DNA of 64,000 bases from Pseudomonas moraviensis. GTDB taxonomy: Bacteria > Pseudomonadota > Gammaproteobacteria > Pseudomonadales > Pseudomonadaceae. The notes beneath the pieces are model-generated. The model did not search any database, was not told the origin of the DNA, and worked only from the letters and a program-made list of their open reading frames with translations. The stretch spans positions 620,001-684,000 of the forward strand of contig NZ_LT629788.1 of NCBI RefSeq assembly GCF_900105805.1, written 5' to 3'. Position numbers and translations under genes: made by a program. This document shows, piece by piece, positions 63,401 to 64,000 of this stretch. Each line of letters opens with the position of its first letter. Position 1 is the first letter of the stretch.

Positions 63401-64000
63401 CGTTGCTCTACCGCTACAGCGGCCAGACCGACCTGCGCATCGGCGCGCCGGTGGCCAACCGCATCCGCCCGGAAAGCGAAGGGCTGATCGGTGCGTTCCT
63501 CAACACCCAGGTGCTGCGTTGCCAGATCGACGGGCAGATGTCGGTCGGCGAATTGTTCGAGCAAGTGCGCCACACGGTGATCGAAGGCCAGTCCCATCAG
63601 GATCTGCCGTTCGATCATCTGGTCGAAGCCTTGCAGCCGCCGCGCAGCGCCGCTTACAACCCGCTGTTCCAGGTGATGTGCAACGTCCAGCGCTGGGAAT
63701 TCCAGCAGAGCCGCACGCTGGCCGGTATGACCGTCGAGTACCTGGCCAACGATGCGCGGGCGACCAAGTTCGACCTCAATCTGGAAGTCACCGACCTCGA
63801 CCATCGCCTCGGTTGCTGCCTGACCTACAGCACCGATCTGTTCGACGAACCGACCATCGCGCGCATGGCCAGGCATTGGCGCAACCTGCTTGAAGCGTTG
63901 ATCGCCAATCCGCAGCAACGGCTCAGCGAATTGCCGTTGCTCGATCAGCCTGAGCAACAGCAACTGCTCGAGAGCCTCGGCATCGAGCCGGGCGAGCATC
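57457..64000 (+). CDS. pvdL: Pyoverdine chromophore peptide synthetase PvdL (5' part)
   Basis: Open from ATG 57457 to the window edge, 2181 residues shown. Order: acyl-CoA/AMP ligase domain (1-560) with YTSGSTALPKG, YHDMGLIGG and K543; carrier protein 1 with GGNS (Ser611); condensation 1 with MHHIIADGW (802-809); adenylation 1 with YTSGSTGQPKG (1274-1284) and K1613; carrier 2 with GGHS (Ser1666); condensation 2 with LHHIVTEGW (1857-1865). PvdL starts pyoverdine with a fatty acyl group and then L-Glu, D-Tyr and diaminobutyrate; the later modules lie outside the window. Confidence 0.96.
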   Translation, partial: MTDAFELPSTLVHALKRRAALTPDRLALRFLAENPEQAVVLSYRELDQRARAIAAALQAEAGFGERAVLLFPSGADYVAAFFGCLYAGVIAVPAYPPESARRHHQERLLSIIADAEPRLLLTSADLRDALQQIEGAPPLLCVDTLDSALAERWVEPSLPPEHIAFLQYTSGSTALPKGVQVSHGNLVANELLIRHGFGIDVNPDDVIVSWLPLYHDMGLIGGLLQPIFSGVPCILMSPAYFLGRPLRWLEAIAEYGGTISGGPDFAYRLCSERVSESALERLDLSRWRVAYSGSEPIRLDTLERFAEKFAACGFSEQSFMASYGLAEATLFVAGTPRGNGIPALRVNDQALAQNRAEPGDGSAIMSCGISQPEHAVLIVEPNTLKELADNAVGEVWAAGPSIAHGYWRNPEASAKTFVQHAGRTWLRTGDLGFVRDGELFVTGRLKDMLIVRGHNLYPQDIEQTVEREVEVVRKGRVAAFAVNHGGEEGIGIAAEISRSVQKILPPEALIKAIRQAVAEAYQEAPSVVVLLNPGALPKTSSGKLQRSACRNRLADGSLDSYAVFPSTTAEIPTATSSASDLETVIGQIWAEQLNVKQVNADDHFFLLGGNSIAATQVVARVREKLGVELSLRLLFEAPTLSAFAAAVAQQQQDGGSAQGAITALSRSEAMPQSLAQNRLWITWQLDPHSSAYNIPGGLRLRGELDEDAVRSSFQQLIERHESLRTRFFERDGVALQQVLAAAEFNLQLIDISDLPAAEREARAEQIREDQARTRFDLEKGPLLWVTLVRLDDEEHQLLVTMHHIIADGWSLNILLDEFSRLYAAAAQGTTANLAVLPTQYADYGNWQRQWLAQGEGERQLAYWKAQLGDEHPTLELATDHPRSARLNHSAARHSVRLSAQLSEAIRQTAQAHQATPFMLLLAALQSLLHRYSGQRDIRIGVPNANRPRLETQGLIGFFINTQVLRAHVDSRLPFAELLSQTRQAALGAQDNQDLPFEQLLEAFPQAREQGLFQVMFNHQQRDLGALKRLPGLLAEELPWHSREAKFDLQLHSEEDRNGRLSLSFDYASELFDAATIERLAEHFHNLLGEVCEQPQQAIGDLRLLTASEQHQQKDWSVAPCTAAQQWLPELLDQQLHKTPHRTALAWETGSLDFAELHAQANRLAHYLRDKGVGPDVCVAIAAERSPQLLIGLLAIIKAGGAYVPLDPEYPAERLAYMLSDSGVELLLTQTELLERLPASDGVSVIAMDALHLEKWPSHAPGLHLHGDNLAYVIYTSGSTGQPKGVGNTHAALAERLQWMQNTYALDETDVLMQKAPISFDVSVWECFWPLITGARLLIAGPGEHRDPHRIAQLVQEHGVTTLHFVPPLLSLFIDEPLSAECTSLRRVFSGGEALPAELRNRVLAQMPAVQLHNRYGPTETAINVTHWHCTSADGERSPIGRPLGNVICRILDADLNPVPAGVPGELCISGSGLARGYLGRPALTAERFVVDPSGEQGARLYRTGDRARWTSDGVIEYLGRLDQQVKLRGFRVEPEEIQARLLAQEGVAQAVVLVRETAAGAQLIGYFTTTDFPEDADEQIARLKAALAAELPEYMVPAQLLRLDAMPLSPSGKLDRRALPEPQWQVREHVEPVSELEQQIAAIWREVLGLNQIGLSDDFFALGGHSLLATQIISRTRQACDVELPLRTLFEHSELGDYAEQIRQIQASGRTNQQLPIGKVDRSQAVSLSYSQQRMWFLWQMEPDSPAYNVGGMARLRGVLHVEHFEAALQALILRHETLRTTFPSVDGVARQQVHAQTGVRMGWKDFSSLPAAVGEQQVQQLADAEAHQPFDLETGPLLRACLVKTAEHEHYFVLTLHHIVTEGWAMDIFARELSALYEAFVDERESPLEPLPVQYLDYSVWQRQWLESGERQRQLDYWTAQLGREHPLLELPGDRPRPPVQSHQGELFRFDLSDDLAARVRAFNAQNGLTLFMTMTAALATLLYRYSGQTDLRIGAPVANRIRPESEGLIGAFLNTQVLRCQIDGQMSVGELFEQVRHTVIEGQSHQDLPFDHLVEALQPPRSAAYNPLFQVMCNVQRWEFQQSRTLAGMTVEYLANDARATKFDLNLEVTDLDHRLGCCLTYSTDLFDEPTIARMARHWRNLLEALIANPQQRLSELPLLDQPEQQQLLESLGIEPGEH

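Overview
The window is chromosomal DNA from a fluorescent Pseudomonas (P. fluorescens group). Four things point there: the sigma factor PvdS beside the start of the pyoverdine chromophore synthetase PvdL, an atu (acyclic terpene utilisation) cluster, high GC coding sequence, and many short palindromic intergenic (REP-like) elements of the two kinds typical of this group. There are no rRNA or tRNA genes, insertion sequences, prophage genes or CRISPR arrays that I can see. It reads as core and lightly accessory chromosome; the last gene runs off the right edge.

Layout. 0.1-10.3 kb: a TauE/SafE permease, a LysR regulator, a DUF1127 protein, a YcaQ-type DNA glycosylase, class II DAHP synthase, a spermidine-synthase-like protein, a crotonase, the RNA helicase DeaD, a DODA-type dioxygenase and thiopurine methyltransferase. 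10.5-18.4 kb: htpX, alaA and a cluster of oxidative-damage genes (msrB, a glutathione peroxidase coupled to an OhrR-type regulator, a free-methionine sulfoxide reductase), with a hybrid sensor kinase and a DUF815 ATPase. 18.4-28.6 kb is a signalling block: an unusual HD-GYP protein, an EvgS/BvgS-like sensor with its LuxR-type response regulator, a dGTPase-like HD protein and an EAL protein.

28.7-45.1 kb: a small membrane-protein operon (DUF883/DUF1469), an ammonium transporter, a CPA2 antiporter, a glutaredoxin-like protein, a small unknown gene under a clear LexA-type operator, an RluA-family pseudouridine synthase, the molybdenum cofactor genes mobA and moaB-moeA, yegS, a NarL-type two-component pair, cheV with a divergent unknown gene, a MOSC protein, ppnP and a DEDDh exonuclease. 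45.2-54.4 kb: atuABCDEF with divergent atuR and two mirror-image operators; atuG and atuH are absent. 54.5-64 kb: a periplasmic solute-binding protein, a siderophore-type acetyltransferase with a PvdS promoter, pvdS with a Fur box, and the first 6.5 kb of pvdL.

The best leads for something undescribed are the LexA-controlled unknown gene near 33.5 kb, the gpx-OhrR module with its candidate operator near 13.57 kb, the HD-GYP protein with a roughly 140-residue insert, and the acetyltransferase tied to the pyoverdine regulon by an exact iron-starvation promoter match. I saw no wholly unprecedented gene system. All start-codon choices and functions rest on reading the sequence, without database searches.
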